DNA of 64,000 bases from Hermatobates lingyangjiaoensis (taxonomy: Eukaryota > Arthropoda > Insecta > Hemiptera > Hermatobatidae), in the NCBI GenBank assembly GCA_026182355.1, contig JAPFBL010000035.1, positions 2,313,501 to 2,377,500 on the forward strand, read 5' to 3'. Positions within the stretch are counted from its first letter, which is position 1. Every line of letters begins with the position of its first letter. Shown one piece after another: positions 49,565 to 59,201 of this stretch. The notes below the pieces were generated by a model. The model was not told where the DNA came from, did not search any database, and worked only from the letters and a program-made list of their open reading frames with translations. The translations under genes and the position numbers were made by a program.

Positions 49565-49715
49565 GTTGTTTTATGTACAAATAGAACATGTTAGAGAAAT
49601 CTAAAGCAACATTTTTAGAAAAGAGAAAATTACTTTAATTGAACGAAACTTGAATCCATGACTAATCAGTAATTACTAATTATCAATAATGACCTGCCCC
49701 TCCATATCAGTAATT
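49565..49715 (-). repeat. Dispersed repeat D, partial inverted copy
   Basis: CATGACTAATCAGTAATTAC, TAATGACCTGCCCC and the AAAGAGAAAATTACTTTAAT block are the reverse complement of the left half of repeat D. Confidence 0.6.
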
Positions 49716-50794
49716 AAATATTAATATCACCATGGATGATGAGCCTTACAAATCTAATTCACCGAGTTAGTATAAATTAGTTAAAATGATCAGCATGTTT
49801 AAAACTCTTATTTAACTGAGCAAATAACTTTGAATAATTAGTTGATATGAATTATTTATACTAATTTCATTTGAATATGGTATTAAAAGTAATCATTATA
49901 TCAGATAAACCGAGACACACGAGGTACGTACAAGTGTTTTAATACATAGTCTAAAACGACATGCACAACGGAATTAAGAAATATGTTTTTATTATGTATT
50001 ATACTCGTCTGTTGGATACAAAATCATACACAAAATTGTTTTATAAGATTAAATTTTTTGCACACTCTGAATGTGAAACACTAAAAACAAATAAGTTATC
50101 GGATGTGTAATACACTCGTCAGTATGTTAATCCACACACTGATGAGGGTCTTCTTCTCAGATCATGCTCACACCTTAACTTGTAAAACTCGTAAAGACTA
50201 GAATATATACAAATTTGTTACCATAATAAACATATTAATATATTTTAAAAATAAGTTATTTAAAAAAAAATTGCCGTTTTAGACCTAAACTCAATTTAAA
50301 ACCGTAGCCATGTAACGGCATTAAGATGTAATAACGCACACTTTTAATTTATAAATGAAACATCACAACCATGTAGTTTAGTTCATGCAGATTCAGAATA
50401 AACATGATTGTGTTGTTTTACTTCCAAAACTTTAGGATGAGTTTAATGATATACAAACATACAGAAGTTGCAACTTCATTACATTAGAAGAGTTGTGTTT
50501 TCCTACCTCCCTTAGATAGATGGCTTTTGTTCCTTGCAATATTAAATAAATCACTCCTCATTTAAAATCTTTACATGATGAGTTTTGTTTTTCATAGTGG
50601 TAATGATCGTTTTACATTTTCTGGTTTGTAGAGAATCTGCCCTAAATTTCATGTAAATTGCAATGTGATAAAGATAAACTAACCAAAGGATATCCAATGA
50701 ACTTTTAAAGAAATGTAATGGATATTAATTCTACATCAATCTAGAATAAAGTATCACACGTTATTTGATATGACCAATTTTTATTTAGTGACCA

Positions 50795-51380
50795 ATTCAG
50801 TTGGGTAGGTCATTACTGGTAATTAGGAATTACTGATTAATCATGGATTCAAATCTCATTCAATTAAACTAATTTCCTCTTGTCTAAAAATGTTGTTTTA
50901 GCTTTCTCTAATATCATATTCTAGTCATATGTTACATAAAAGAGCCGTAAACCTCTGTATACTATAACAAGTTCAGAATCGAAGAAGATCAAAACACTAG
51001 TAAGGAAATACACTTACAAACTCAAATTTTCGGGCGATCCGTCTTCAGGAAAAAAGAGAGAGGGAGACCAAGCAGGTTGTAGGTACAACGGCAAATAACC
51101 CAACTTGGGTTACTTTACTTTTTTGGTTTACTTTGGTTTACTTGCCCTTGCGCCTACAACGTTCTTGGTCTCCCTTTCTCTTTTAACCTGAAGACGGACT
51201 ACACGAAAATATCAGTTTGTAAGTGTGTTTGTTTCCTTACTTTGTGTGCTACTCTTCTTGGATTTTGAACTCGTATTGTGTCCAGTTTGAATCGTCTTTC
51301 CGGCCCTATAGTGAATCATATGTTATAATTATTACCCAAGTCTCCTAACGCAGCTGATGCCATTTTTACGGATCCAAGTA
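50795..51380 (+). repeat. Dispersed repeat D split by a family B insertion
   Basis: The left half has AGGAATTACTGATTAATCAT and CTCTTGTCTAAAAATG; the right half has ACCCAAGTCTCCTAACGCAG. The intervening 50965-51290 is the family B pair. Confidence 0.65.
50965..51290. mobile_element. Family B inverted pair inserted in another repeat
   Basis: The left arm (AGTTCAGAATCGAAGAAGAT to the core at 51048-51028) and the right arm (core 51188-51208 to TTCTTGGATTTTGAACTCG) are inverted copies. The hammerhead-like stem II is partly lost in each. It interrupts dispersed repeat D, whose halves lie on either side. Confidence 0.65.
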
Positions 51381-51384
51381 GTAG

Positions 51385-54300
51385 TCATTACTAGGAAAAA
51401 AATTTAAAGTCAATTACAAATTATATTCTCTAAAACTTTAAATTGCAACTTTTTTACTGTATCACCATCAATCACCTTAACCCAAATAATGTGAATTAAG
51501 ATTTGCAACCCAATTCATTATAACTCAACATTTTATAATATTTTTATTATTTTATAACTTTTATTATGTTCCATACATGTTTAATTCATTTCATTAGTGA
51601 GTTTAAGAAATGTAACTTACTTAATACTAGTTGTTACAAATTATTTGTTTTCTACATTAATGCATGTACCCATATGTTGATAGGTAAACTCTTAATTATT
51701 CCTATATTCCATTTTATTTGATGTTTTAACTGGAGAACATTCCGATTCATATGGCATTTAGGGCAGATGCTGTCTACAATGCAGAAATGCAAAAGGACCT
51801 ACAGCAGTATTCAAAATATAATCTATAGAGAAAACTTTCGGGGTGTGAGGCATGATTGATTTAGCATTGCAAGTTATAAAACTAAATCATCCCGGTGAAG
51901 CTGGCCACCACACCTATCTAATGTAGTACAGCACAGCCTATACTGTACAGTGCAGTATACATACTACTGTACATACTATTCTGTACAGCTTATACTGGTT
52001 ACCACAATCATATGTTCCTTGAAACAGCATGAACTAGGTAAATAAGAAAGGTATTTTTCATGAATAAATTAAATATGTACACATTGAGAAATGACGTCAT
52101 AAAAAGATTTTTTTTAACCATTCATATTTTGGCACTATTTCAGATGGAATCGTAACTGGCGGTACTCCCCAGTCCGTACACTACAAATGAACCAAAACAA
52201 TATTGTTAATTACATCTTGAGGTATCTATGTGAATGGGCTTTTAGATGGAGTCTAAGCTTAAAACGGCAAGTTAATAAGTCTCAGGAGATATAGAGAAAT
52301 CTAAAGCAAAATATTCATTTTCAAACAACTTACATATATACGTATGCCTTTACACATAATGTGAAAGCACGTAGTCTATTGCAAATTGTATTATTTACAA
52401 ATTTTATTTGTAATATTTTATACAGTGACGTCATCTAAGATATAGAAGTTTAATAAATAATAATTGTGTGAAATTAGTATTACCCATTATTTTTACATTT
52501 TGTTGTCCAGCTAGTATTGATGAAGGTATTTTAAACATCATTTCATATTAATGTTTGTTGATATAAGATCTGGCAATGCTTAAGGGATCCTACTTCATTT
52601 ATTTGTGAATAAAAACTGTATTTCTTAAAAATAATTATTTAATAATTTCAGAGTATAACCAGGAATTATGAATAACCTTTTAATTTTTAATAAAAATTAC
52701 ATTAGTTATCATTTGATAGTTTAATTTAACAAAATTCCATTCGTTTGAAATTAGCAGAGATTCTCTACAATACAGAAAAATGCCACAATATGTATATAGT
52801 AATCAACATAAAAATATCTGTGTTATTAATTATTACCGCTGTTATTATCTTTTCTTTAGTCACGTGAAGAAACAAAGGTGTTGTTTAGTAACTCTTCCAT
52901 TGTCATGAGTAAACTGAATGCTATTCCGTCATCATAGTGTTGGAGGAAGGCAATAAGAAGCTATGCTCTGCTCAAGCGTTGACTTTCTATTCACTAAACC
53001 TTATATCTCAAATGAATTCCATATTTTACTTTCTCTATCCGAGGATTCCACCAATCTCTGAACTTGTAAACAAAAGATTCTATGTTAAAACAATAGCTTC
53101 AGGAAGCCATGTATTTTTTTACTCAGACCCAACAGTTCTGCAAAAAACACGGCTTGGAAATTCTTTCAGGCACTTATTTCATATATTAGTTGACTTTAGA
53201 TTTAAACAAGTTTTATAGTCGTATATTTTAGTGTAATTTTTTTTACACATGTAAAGTTACTTGTTTCATATCATTATTAAACCATATTTATTCAATAGAA
53301 ATAGCTTCTAAGTGATCACCAATGTTCAAACCTAAATGAAATTGTACCTAAAAAGTTTGACATTTTGTTTCACTCTCAAACTTATTTTCATTATTTTATA
53401 ACCTTGTTTAATTAAATTTAGAAAATTTTACACATTTTTAATTCATTATGACATTTAGACTGTTTTAGTTGGAACTTGTTTAATGGCATCCCTAATGAGA
53501 TGTGCAGACTTAATTACCATCATAACTATAACTACAGTTAAAATAATATAACTTCAGTGGTAGTTTTTTTTTAATATTTAAAAGTAAATCCAGACAGAAC
53601 AGTTATTTTTCAATATGAAGAGCAGCCCATTCTATGATTACCAAAAAATGTTTTGCAAATCTTAGCAAAAATGGTTTGAACAATAACGAAGAAAATAATG
53701 ATTGGATATTACTTATGATTAAAGTTGCTAAAGATTTAAGATCTACTATTGAAGCCATAAATCATGGAAACTTAAATATATCTGTTTGAATCACGCAATT
53801 TCCCTATTTAGGTAGACAAAACGACAGAACCATTCATTCTGGGCAACAAAATAATATGTACAAAATCGATTTTTGATAACTTTTATATAGGTGATAGGGT
53901 ATGTATTTCAACCAGTTTGAATATTCGTTTGCCCAATTAACTGAAATAAAGAGGAAAGTAAACAACATTTTTCAATTTTATGTTAACAGTAATAAAAAAA
54001 CACATTGAGACAAACTAGAAATTTTGCGATATCACTAGCGATTAATATCTTATTCTCAGTATGCGAAGTTCACTGTAACCGAGTCAAATGGTAATTGCAA
54101 ACTTGAGATGACGCTATTGTTTTTTTTATGTTGCTCCTTTTTATAAATTTAAATTATCTAGTGTGTGAATATACTGAATTTATTTAGTATAAACAGTTTT
54201 TTCCAATATTCTTTTTTTTCATGGTGGTTTTTATACAGAGAAATTGAATAAACACCCTTGTTAATTCAGGAATCACATATAAAAATCCCTGAGGGAGTTG

Positions 54301-54720
54301 AACGATTTCTTATTTTGTTATACTAAGGGTAAGCAATCATTTGATTGATCTGAACCTTTTCAGGGAAGTTGGTTCTGAGTCTCGTATATCTCTTAGAATT
54401 AGTGAAGTCCTCTGTTATCCAGGGCTGTTTTGAAAATATCTTCAATGATATTGCAGAAATCTTACAACGAATTCAATCTTGGTAAAAAAGGATGCTTTTC
54501 AGATCTTGCAATTGATCACCTCAAACCACTTTGCCTCATCTCTCCCAAGGAATCAATATCTACTGGTTTTAACATTTTCCTACATACTTGAAAAGGAACA
54601 TATATAATACTTATATTTTAATTTCATTGTGGCATTATGATTTGGTATATAATAAACAACTAAGGAAAAATACTCAACAAGATATTCTAATTAAGCCTGG
54701 GATATTTGTATTATACTAAG
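51385..54720. other. AT-rich DNA without recognisable genes
   Basis: The longest ORF (52937-53218, 93 residues) has no motif I know. A short tandem-like run of TACTGTACA sequences is at 51920-51985. Confidence 0.45.
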
Positions 54721-54728
54721 GTATCAAC

Positions 54729-54955
54729 GTCCAAACCACACTAAAAAATAAGAAAAAAGACTAAGATCTTTCAACCGTAACAAGCGGTCTTGTCAGAGTC
54801 AAATCTCAACTGACTGTGTTGAAATGTCAAATCTCAGTTGAAATTTGACACAGACGAAGACCGATTGTTAAGGTTGAAAGATCTTAGTCTTTTTTCTGAT
54901 TTCATAGTGTGGTTTGGACGTTGATTTTTATTTCACGTGTTTATTGTGAAATCTT
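54729..54955. mobile_element. Diverged family A fold-back not flanked by (TA)n
   Basis: Arms run from CCAAACCACACT to TTTATTGTGAAATCTTG. Both cores are broken: the minus side has lost the G of CUGACGA, and the plus side reads CAGACGA. It is one of the few copies without a TA tract. Confidence 0.75.
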
Positions 54956-55149
54956 GTTAAACTAAAGTGTATACACAGTAATGCTTTTACATCTCTTAAA
55001 TTGTTAATGTAATATTACCTCTCAGATTTCATTGTTTTTATAGGTTAATGAGATGGTTATTGCATTAACCATCAAAAGTGGTCTATGAAAGATCGATTTC
55101 AACGTAAAAATACAAATCTGTAAATAATAATTACACAATTTTGTAATAA

Positions 55150-55275
55150 TTTAGAGACATTCAACGATTCAATACAAAACTATTATGATAGATACTCGAC
55201 ACCTACTTAGACAGATATTCAAACAGCAGTTCGTCATCAGGAGAAATTAGAAATGGAATAACGATTTCCCAACCA
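55150..55275 (-). mobile_element. Diverged family B arm
   Basis: CGTCATCAGGAGAAATTAGA with preceding AAACAGCAGTT gives, on the minus strand, CUGAUGA, extra C, GAAC/GUUU, GAAU. Confidence 0.4.
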
Positions 55276-55849
55276 ATAACTATTGAATAAAACATTTGTT
55301 ACTGAATAGTCATAGTAAATAAATGGCGTTTTGTTTTAATTACACGTGATATAATATTTAAATTAAAAAGATATCTTTTGAAGGTTTTGCATTTTACTAG
55401 TGGTTGGAAATTCAATGAGAAATAAATGGTTCTTCCCAATGCCTGCTGCAGAGTGCACAAAGTTTTGCCTTGCTGTCATTAAACTGGCATGGTTCATTTC
55501 ATTAGTTAGAAGAAAATCCATTATAAAGGGATTATTTTAAAGGCATTTGGAATAAAAGTGGACTATATTCAATAGAAACTCATTAGAATATTTAATTGTT
55601 TAAATTAACCGAATTAAAATAGCTTATATTAAGGACTATAGTATATCGGGACTAGGATAGTTATCTAAATTAAAGTTAAACTCTCAAATACTCGCGTTTA
55701 TGTATTATTGAAAGCTTTTTGATAGAAAGAACTAAGATTATTGAATAGAAAAGAAATGCCAAAATAAGTATTTCATTATTAATTAAAAATAATAATAAAA
55801 TATAGTGTAAGTTTTTTTTATTTAGTAAAGTAAATTATGCTAGATTGGA

Positions 55850-56172
55850 ATATATATTACGTCTTCATCACCAGGTATTATTTTACCACGCATTTCGAAC
55901 ACTTAGTGTTCATCATCAGGCACATCTACCTCAGACGTCAGTGATCCACTCACTGAACACAAGTGCTCATTGATTATGTGTGATCATTGAACACTCCTGC
56001 CGAGGCAGGCACATCTATCTCAGAAGGGGTGTCAGTGATCCTCCACTCATGAACACAAGTGCTCATTGATTATGTGTGATCATTGAACACTCCTTCTGAG
56101 GCAGATGTGATAAACACTAAGTGTTCGAAACGCGTCGCGAAATGCATTCCCTGTGATGAAGACGTAATATAT
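55850..56172. mobile_element. Inverted repeat with hammerhead-like ends and an internal tandem duplication
   Basis: Outer arms ATATTACGTCTTCATCAC and GTGATGAAGACGTAATATA are perfect inverses. Next to each lies the hammerhead-like core (intact on the left, partly deleted on the right). The centre contains two roughly 95-bp copies that share GAACACAAGTGCTCATTGAT and TTATGTGTGATCATTGAACA. Confidence 0.75.
55886..55922 (-). ncRNA. Hammerhead-like motif with perfect 6-bp stem II
   Basis: Minus strand: CUGAUGA (55919-55913), extra U, GAACAC/GUGUUC with loop UAA, GAAA, then UGCGU. The inverted partner at 56107-56137 has lost three core bases but keeps GAAACGCGUC, showing the ancestral palindrome ACGCGU and a GUC cleavage triplet. 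Confidence 0.5.
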
Positions 56173-57039
56173 TTTCCTCACTATCATGAGTACATATCAC
56201 ACAATAACTACATGCTTAGCTCACGAGTAAATTATGCTGTCGACAAACATGATTTGTACGTATCTATAGGTGACAGGGCCAAGTATACTGAGAGTTACTA
56301 ATATTATTAGTATAAAAGGTAAAATACTTTTTCAGGTGGAGTACTATTCGATAGTAATGACTGCGCAGTCCGGAAACACCCTGACTAAAGAGTGCTGATA
56401 TGGGGATATGTTTAGATTGGCTTCGTGTTGCTCCATGCTTGATGATATTGCAGTCAACACGCAAACAGGTCATTATGGGACCAGCACTAGATAGCATTAG
56501 AATGTTCTACAAAGGGTCGATGGGGTCTTTTCTCAAATCTCCTTATTGTCAAAATATCATGCATATTATTCACTATTTGTAAAGAATCGTTTTGAATTTT
56601 ACATTATCAAATAAATCTGAAGACATCAGCAACTGTAGCCGTTAAAGCAAAAAATTTATGGAGAAATCTATTCTATGATAACGCTAAAATAGTATGTCAC
56701 GAATCAAATAACATTAATGCAACTGTAATTTTTTTCTGTTATATAAAAGCATAATTTTATAATTTTCTGGTTACATATACCCCTACAAGAAGAATCGCAC
56801 ACAAACAAACACAAACACACAAATATTCAACGAATTAAAAAAAAAATTTACAAAAAGAAAACACATAGAAAACCATAAAAACTAACCACTATATTTCAAC
56901 TGTACCAATATCATGTAGAAATATGTGACCCCCCCCCCCCCCCCAAAGAAAAACCAGCATTTTTATATACAGATATATATACATTATAATTTTTCGATGA
57001 GAATACTATCTAAAACAACCGGAAACGGACTTACACAAG

Positions 57040-57130
57040 TTCAAAATCGAAGAAGAGTAACACACAGAGTAAAGAAATACACTTACTAACTCAAATTTTC
57101 AGAAAATCTGTCTTCAGGAGAAAAGAAAGA
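57040..57130 (-). mobile_element. Family B single arm
   Basis: AAGTTCAAAATCGAAGAAG through CACTTACTAACTCAAATTTT to TCAGGAGAAAAGAAAGAGAG. It resembles the 51-kb arm most closely and abuts a family A copy. Confidence 0.6.
57090..57120 (-). ncRNA. Hammerhead-like motif, family B
   Basis: Minus strand: stem I CUC, CUGAAGA, extra C, AGA/UCU with loop UUU, GAAA, AUU, U, stem I GAG. Stem II is short but fully paired and its sequence differs from 21164-21131. Confidence 0.4.
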
Positions 57131-57139
57131 GAGTGTAAC

Positions 57140-57298
57140 AAACTACATCAATGATCAAACCACAATATGAAATGGGGGGGAAAGACCGCTTGTACCGGTT
57201 GAAAAATCTTAGTCTTTTTTCCCATTTCATATTGTGGTTTGATCACTGATTGTTATTTCACGTGTTTATGTGAAATCTTGTTATATGTATATATATAT
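57140..57298. mobile_element. Family A fold-back with short left arm
   Basis: CATCAATGATCAAACCACAA to ATGGGGGGG, then the right arm AAAGACCGCTTGTACCGGTT to GTGTTTATGTGAAATC. CUGANGA is gone. (TA)n follows. Confidence 0.75.
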
Positions 57299-57425
57299 TT
57301 GTCTACATCTGAGAATGTCTCCAGTTGATTGCCGTTTGTTAACTTTCGAGATGATTAAGAACTATTAAGAGGGTTCATACATTTAGAGTGAGTTGCAGTG
57401 CTTAATTGGTATTTGGGTTTCTTGT

Positions 57426-57429
<4 letters not shown>

Positions 57430-57511
<82 letters not shown>

Positions 57512-57700
57512 ATGTGTATAGTTCAATGTAGAAAAAGAAACAGAGAAATTAAAAGCACACACTTAGTCTCTAATTTTCGGTTTGAACCGTCCTCACGAGA
57601 GATAAGAGAGGGGAACCAAGCGCACTGGTGCAGAGCCGGTTGAACTCCCAACAAACTACGAGTATATTTGTCCGTTTCGAATCGTATTTCCAAGGAAAAG
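57430..57700 (-). mobile_element. Family B single arm after (CA)n(TA)n
   Basis: (CA)n at 57435-57458 and (TA)n at 57459-57500 precede TTCAATGTAGAAAAAGAAAC. The stem II GGUU/AACC is intact but CUGANGA is degraded (TCCTCAC on the plus strand). AGAGGGGAACCAAGCGCACT follows. Confidence 0.6.
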
Positions 57701-57701
57701 T

Positions 57702-57714
<13 letters not shown>

Positions 57715-57766
<52 letters not shown>
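57715..57766. repeat. (CA)n(TA)n microsatellite, LTR element target
   Basis: CACACA repeats change into about 20 TA units that end at the first base of the 5' LTR; TATATATA resumes after the 3' LTR. Confidence 0.95.
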
Positions 57767-57768
<2 letters not shown>

Positions 57769-57956
57769 TAATGCCGGCCCGCGAGAGACGCCGGCCCGCG
57801 AGAGACTAGAGGGTTGAAGTCCGTATCAACATTGCCTCTCCTATAAACAGAAGGAGCTGACTAATAAACTCGATTCTTGTCTTCAATCACGTGCGAGCTA
57901 GTTTATTTAAATTCCTTTTTTTTAAAAACCTATTCATTACCCGGACACGCGTAACT
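57767..57956 (+). repeat. 5' LTR, 190 bp
   Basis: It begins AGTAATGCC and ends CGCGTAACT. Near the start are two perfect tandem copies of GCCGGCCCGCGAGAGAC (57773-57789 and 57790-57806). A TATAAA lies at 57842-57847 and an AATAAA at 57863-57868, only about 20 bp apart, so promoter and polyadenylation signals are very compact. It differs from the 3' LTR at three substitutions. Confidence 0.96.
57842..57868 (+). promoter_or_regulatory. LTR TATA box and polyadenylation signal
   Basis: TATAAA at 57842-57847 is followed by AATAAA at 57863-57868; the same pair is present in the 3' LTR. These are the expected core promoter and poly(A) signals of the element. Assignment rests on motif and position only. 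Confidence 0.55.
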
Positions 57957-57974
57957 GGTGCCGAAACCCGGGAT
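57956..57974 (+). promoter_or_regulatory. Primer-binding site, tRNA-Phe
   Basis: TGGTGCCGAAACCCGGGAT starts at the last base of the 5' LTR. It is the exact complement of the 3' end of the animal nuclear tRNA-Phe(GAA), whose acceptor stem starts GCCGAAA, plus the added CCA. Nineteen consecutive bases match, so tRNA-Phe is the likely minus-strand primer. Confidence 0.88.
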
Positions 57975-58025
57975 CATTCGCCAACTGTTTAATAGTGTAG
58001 TGTTGTGTCCAGTGTAGAAACCAAC

Positions 58026-59201
58026 ATGACGAGTAAACAGACAACAGGAGCCGATGTTAGGCTCGCAGTGAAAATAGAACAAGCGAGAGTAGCAAAAGCA
58101 GGGTACCTGATGAACCTATTAGATTCGATAAAGAGGTTCGAGGGTGATGCTCGAGAGTTGGACTTGTTCATAGAGAGAATGGACTCCATCAACGAGCAGT
58201 TAGTCACAACTCAACTAGACCCAGCTACAGACAAGAACATCAAGACCTACTTCCTCGCCAGGGTCAGCCTTACGGTGATGCTGGAGTTAGGACTTACGTT
58301 TTGTGCGGAGTGGAGTGCAGTGCGAGCAGCCCTTAAGGACAGATATGCTGGAGCCGCAAAGCCTGTAGCTAGAAGTGCGCTAAAAATTTTTGAAATGCGG
58401 AAGGAGAATGGTGAGACCTGCGCTGAGTTCGGGCGCAGATTGGGGGATGCGACAAGGAAATTAACTATGAAGATAAATGAAAAGTGCACAGACAGTCAAG
58501 AAGCGAAATGGAGAACGACGATATATGAAGAGATAGCCAGTGAAATTCTCCTCAAGGCAGCTCCAGAACGAGTGAGAATGGCCCTCCGTATCATGAAGCC
58601 CACTAGTCTCGAGGAGACAATTAATGCCATCCGGGAGGAAGAAATGGACCGAGAAGATAACGGTGTTATATACAGAGGGAAGTCAGAAGGAGGATGGGCA
58701 GTTGTGACCAGGAGGAGAGTACCTCAGGATAGGCAATTCAGAGCAAGAGCCTATGAGGATTCACAGGAGAGGAAGCCACGGGGACGTTTTGAAGAGAGAA
58801 GATCTCAAGCCAGGAGGAACAGCTATGAGGCAGTGGGAGGCTACACGCGAAGAGAGAAGCCAGTAAGAAGAGGATGTTGGGAGTGTGGTGAACTCGGTCA
58901 CTTCGCGCGAGAGTGTCCGTATTTATATCGCAAGGAGAGACCACGAACGAAACAGTATAGACCAACACCAAGAGATGAGCCCATGGAAGTTAACACAACC
59001 CGGCGGGAGAAGATGTGGGGCAGGAGAAGACAAAAAGGGGAAGGCTCTTCAGAGGACGGGAGCTCATCAGAGTCAACAGGGTCGGAGCAAGAGACATCGA
59101 TAGAACGACACGAGCGCTGGTACGAGCGAGGGAAGTGGCCTTCACTGGAAGAGACTCGTGGTGGGAGGATCGCTATTCGAGAGAAGAGGAAGAAGGATTG
59201 A
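58026..59201 (+). CDS. gag: Gag polyprotein of the Ty3/gypsy element
   Basis: A 391-residue structural polyprotein forming the particle in which the retrotransposon RNA is copied. The start is the ATG at 58026, in the good context AACATGA with A at -3; the frame is open a few codons further upstream without another ATG. The first two thirds look like a helical capsid region (for example RFEGDARELDLFIERMD). A basic, Arg-rich nucleocapsid part follows with a CCHC zinc knuckle, CWECGELGHFAREC, at residues 284-297. The C-terminus is Ser/Glu-rich and then basic, ending REKRKKD. The stop is TGA at 59199-59201. No internal stop or frameshift is visible, so the gene looks intact. Confidence 0.94.
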   Translation: MTSKQTTGADVRLAVKIEQARVAKAGYLMNLLDSIKRFEGDARELDLFIERMDSINEQLVTTQLDPATDKNIKTYFLARVSLTVMLELGLTFCAEWSAVRAALKDRYAGAAKPVARSALKIFEMRKENGETCAEFGRRLGDATRKLTMKINEKCTDSQEAKWRTTIYEEIASEILLKAAPERVRMALRIMKPTSLEETINAIREEEMDREDNGVIYRGKSEGGWAVVTRRRVPQDRQFRARAYEDSQERKPRGRFEERRSQARRNSYEAVGGYTRREKPVRRGCWECGELGHFARECPYLYRKERPRTKQYRPTPRDEPMEVNTTRREKMWGRRRQKGEGSSEDGSSSESTGSEQETSIERHERWYERGKWPSLEETRGGRIAIREKRKKD

